A stretch of 64,000 bases of DNA, from assembly GCF_018638295.1 (NCBI RefSeq), contig NZ_JABTTS010000016.1:62001-126000 (forward strand). Reading direction: 5' to 3'. Position 1 is the first letter of the stretch. The number at the start of each line of letters is the position of its first letter. Shown in pieces: positions 61,595 through 64,000 of this stretch. The DNA comes from Streptomyces sp. CHD11 (GTDB lineage: Bacteria; Actinomycetota; Actinomycetes; Streptomycetales; Streptomycetaceae). Under the pieces are notes generated by a model. That model saw nothing but the letters and a program-made list of their open reading frames with translations. It did no database searches and had not been told where the DNA came from. A program made the position numbers and the translations under genes.

Positions 61595-64000
61595 CCGTCC
61601 TCAAGACCTCGATGCGCAACTTCTTCGCGCACAAGGGACGCATGGCGCTGTCCGCGATCGCGGTGCTGCTGTCGGTGGCGTTCGTCTGCGGGACCCTGGT
61701 GTTCACGGACACCATGAACACCACGTTCGACAAGCTGTTCGCGGCGACGGCGTCGGACGTCACCGTCAGCAACAAGGACGCCTCCGACAGCGGTGAGACG
61801 ACCTCAGGCAACGGCAGGCCGCCGGTGGTACAGGCCTCCGTGCTCGACGAGGTCAAGGCCGCGGACGGCGTGAAGTCGGCCGAGGGCGCGGTGAGTTCCA
61901 CCTCGGTGACCGTCGTCGACGGCGACAAGGACAACCTTTCGCCGACCAGCGGCGGGCCGACCATCGTCGGCAGCTGGAACGCCAACGACGCCCGCACGAT
62001 GGAGATCACCTCCGGTGCCGCGCCCAAGGGTGCGGAGCAGATCATGGTCGACGCCGACACCGCCGACAAGCACGACCTGAAGCTCGGTGACGAGATCGGT
62101 GTCATCAGCGCGGTCGGCACGCACACCGCGAAGATCTCCGGTATCGCCGAGTTCACCGTCACCAACCCCGGTGCCGCGATCTTCTACGTGGACACCGAGA
62201 CCGCGCAGCGGATCCTGATCGGCGAGGGCGGCGTCTACACCAGCGTCAACGTCACCGCCGCGGCCGGCGTCAGCGACGAACAGCTGAAGAAGAACGTCCT
62301 GGCCGGACTCGGCGGCGAGTACAAGGTGCTGACCGCCGAGGAGACCGCCGACGCCAACCGGGAGAGCGTCGGTGACTTCATGAGCGTCATGAAGTACGCC
62401 ATGCTCGGCTTCGCCGGGATCGCCTTCCTCGTCGGCATCTTCCTGATCATCAACACCTTCTCCATGCTGGTCGCCCAGCGCACCCGGGAAATCGGCCTGA
62501 TGCGGGCGATCGGCTCGTCCCGCAGGCAGGTCAACCGCTCGGTGCTGGTGGAGGCCCTGCTGCTCGGCGTGATCGGCTCGGTCCTCGGCGTCGGCGCGGG
62601 CGTCGGCCTCGCGGTCGGCCTGATGAAGCTCATGGGCCTGGTGGGCATGGAGCTGTCCACGAACGACCTCACGGTCGCCTGGACGACCCCCGCGCTCGGC
62701 CTGCTCCTCGGTGTCGTCGTCACCGTGCTCGCCGCCTACCTGCCCGCCCGGCGCGCCGGGAAGATCTCCCCGATGGCCGCGCTGCGCGACGCCGGCACCC
62801 CGGCGGACGCCAGGGCCGGCTGGATCCGGGCCGCGATCGGTCTGGTCCTCACCGGCGCCGGCGGCGCCTGCCTCTACCTGGCGGGAACCGCCGACAAGGC
62901 CGCCGACGGCTCCCTGTGGCTGGGCCTCGGTGTGGTCCTCTCCCTGGTCGGCTTCGTCATCATCGGACCGGTGCTGGCGAGCGGCATGGTCAGGGTCCTC
63001 GGCGTCGTCCTGCTGCGTGCCTTCGGCCCCGTGGGCCGCATGGCCGAGCGCAACGCCCTGCGCAACCCGCGCCGCACCGGCGCGACCGGCGCCGCGCTGA
63101 TGATCGGCCTGGCCCTGGTGGCCTGCCTGTCCGTGGTCGGCTCCTCCATGGTCGCCTCGGCCACCGAGGAACTGGACAAGACGGTCGGCACGGACTTCAT
63201 CATCCAGGACGACCTGGGCCAGCCGGTCACCCCGGAGGCCGTCGAGGCCGTGAAGTCGACGCCGGGGATCGACCGGGTCACCCAGTACAAGTGGACCGAG
63301 GCGGACTTCACCACGCCCGACGGCAGGACCACCGACGACACCGCGATCACCGCCGCCGACCCGACGTACGCCACCGACCTGCAGGTCGAGACCATCGCCG
63401 GCAAGCTCGCCGACGCCTACCGGCCCGACTCGATGTCCGTGCACGAGGACTTCGCCAAGGACCACGACGTGGTGCTCGGCTCGAAGATCGAGGTCGCCTT
63501 CAAGGACGGCACCACGGGCTCCCTGACCGTCCGGGCCATCACCAGCAGCGAGGGTGTGGTCGACGCGGGGGCGATGTACACGTCCATCGACACCCTCGCC
63601 ACCTATGTCCCGGCCGAGAAGATGCCGCTGGACCAGCTGCTCTTCGCCTCGGCCGAGGACGGCCAGAAGGACGCCGCCTACAAGGCGCTGAAGGACTCGC
63701 TGCACGGCTTCCCGCAGTACGAGGTGCGCGACCAGACCGACTACAAGGAGGCGCTGAAGGACCAGATCGGCCAGCTGCTGAACATGATCTACGGTCTGCT
63801 GGCCCTGGCGATCGTCGTCGCGATCCTCGGTGTGGTGAACACCCTGGCCCTGTCGGTCGTCGAGCGGACCCGGGAGATCGGTCTGATGCGGGCCATCGGC
63901 CTCTCGCGCCGGCAGCTGCGCCGCATGATCCGCCTGGAGTCGGTCGTGATCGCCCTCTTCGGCGCCCTGCTGGGTCTCGGACTGGGCATGGGCTGGGGCG
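61591..64000 (+). CDS. FtsX/MacB-like ABC transporter permease (3' end outside window)
   Basis: An open frame of 803 codons running off the window. It begins MTVLKTSMRNFFAHKGRMALSAIAVLLSVAFVCG, with one membrane helix, then an extracytoplasmic region (about 45-260) and a first FtsX domain of three helices (MKYAMLGFAGIAFLVGIFLIINTFSMLVAQRTREIGLMRAIGSSRRQV). A second helix set and loop follow, then a second FtsX domain (VVNTLALSVVERTREIGLMRAIGLSRRQLRRMI) that is cut by the window end. The duplicated FtsX layout is typical of actinobacterial permeases. It is translationally coupled to the ATPase. Confidence 0.93.
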   Translation, partial: MTVLKTSMRNFFAHKGRMALSAIAVLLSVAFVCGTLVFTDTMNTTFDKLFAATASDVTVSNKDASDSGETTSGNGRPPVVQASVLDEVKAADGVKSAEGAVSSTSVTVVDGDKDNLSPTSGGPTIVGSWNANDARTMEITSGAAPKGAEQIMVDADTADKHDLKLGDEIGVISAVGTHTAKISGIAEFTVTNPGAAIFYVDTETAQRILIGEGGVYTSVNVTAAAGVSDEQLKKNVLAGLGGEYKVLTAEETADANRESVGDFMSVMKYAMLGFAGIAFLVGIFLIINTFSMLVAQRTREIGLMRAIGSSRRQVNRSVLVEALLLGVIGSVLGVGAGVGLAVGLMKLMGLVGMELSTNDLTVAWTTPALGLLLGVVVTVLAAYLPARRAGKISPMAALRDAGTPADARAGWIRAAIGLVLTGAGGACLYLAGTADKAADGSLWLGLGVVLSLVGFVIIGPVLASGMVRVLGVVLLRAFGPVGRMAERNALRNPRRTGATGAALMIGLALVACLSVVGSSMVASATEELDKTVGTDFIIQDDLGQPVTPEAVEAVKSTPGIDRVTQYKWTEADFTTPDGRTTDDTAITAADPTYATDLQVETIAGKLADAYRPDSMSVHEDFAKDHDVVLGSKIEVAFKDGTTGSLTVRAITSSEGVVDAGAMYTSIDTLATYVPAEKMPLDQLLFASAEDGQKDAAYKALKDSLHGFPQYEVRDQTDYKEALKDQIGQLLNMIYGLLALAIVVAILGVVNTLALSVVERTREIGLMRAIGLSRRQLRRMIRLESVVIALFGALLGLGLGMGWG

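Overview
The window is a 64-kb stretch of very GC-rich chromosome with strong third-position G/C bias, many GTG starts and purine-rich ribosome binding sites. An SsgA-like sporulation protein, an Rpf cell-wall lytic protein, a Pmt mannosyltransferase, the galT-galE-galK cluster and a tamR-tam pair point to a Streptomyces. Gene order resembles, from memory, the S. coelicolor region around SCO3110 to SCO3160. No prophage, insertion sequence or CRISPR array was seen. Both ends cut genes: exonuclease III on the left, an ABC permease on the right.

Layout: 1-5.5 kb holds xthA (partial), a GNAT gene, a MerR regulator, and a translationally coupled Baeyer-Villiger-type monooxygenase / alpha-beta hydrolase / SDR operon. 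5.6-12 kb holds a Tricorn-type protease divergent from a TetR-MMPL transporter pair, with two matching operators between them. 12-18 kb holds a DUF1876 protein, a serine hydrolase, ssgE and two tandem penicillin-binding proteins. 18-28 kb is housekeeping: pmt, rsmI, tatD, an rpfB-like gene, rsmA, ispE and an ABC-F ATPase. 28-33 kb holds two paralogous proline-rich membrane-anchored beta-propeller proteins and a LuxR regulator with a degenerate receiver. 33-39 kb is a galactose block: sodium symporter plus galT, galE, galK. 39-47 kb holds an orphan response regulator, tamR-tam, a RelE/Phd toxin-antitoxin pair, a TetR-desaturase operon and ppc. 47-52 kb holds pth, rplY, prs, glmU and tRNA-Gln. 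52-58 kb holds an orphan histidine kinase and a polymorphic toxin/immunity island. 58-64 kb holds a coiled-coil / small protein / response regulator operon and a MacB-like ABC transporter.

The most interesting region is 53.2-58.3 kb. Two divergent operons carry three apparent toxin-immunity pairings of the deaminase / HNH nuclease / SUKH world. One is a two-gene set (CAE...PCxxC deaminase plus SUKH-3). One is a single polypeptide joining a WHH nuclease domain to a SUKH-1 domain. One is an 868-residue protein joining an Imm35-like N-terminus, a long proline-rich linker with six short threonine motifs, a deaminase-like domain and a SUKH-4-like domain. Toxin and immunity fused in one chain is unlike a normal exported toxin and suggests an intracellular role. 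All domain names here come from motif reading, without database searches.
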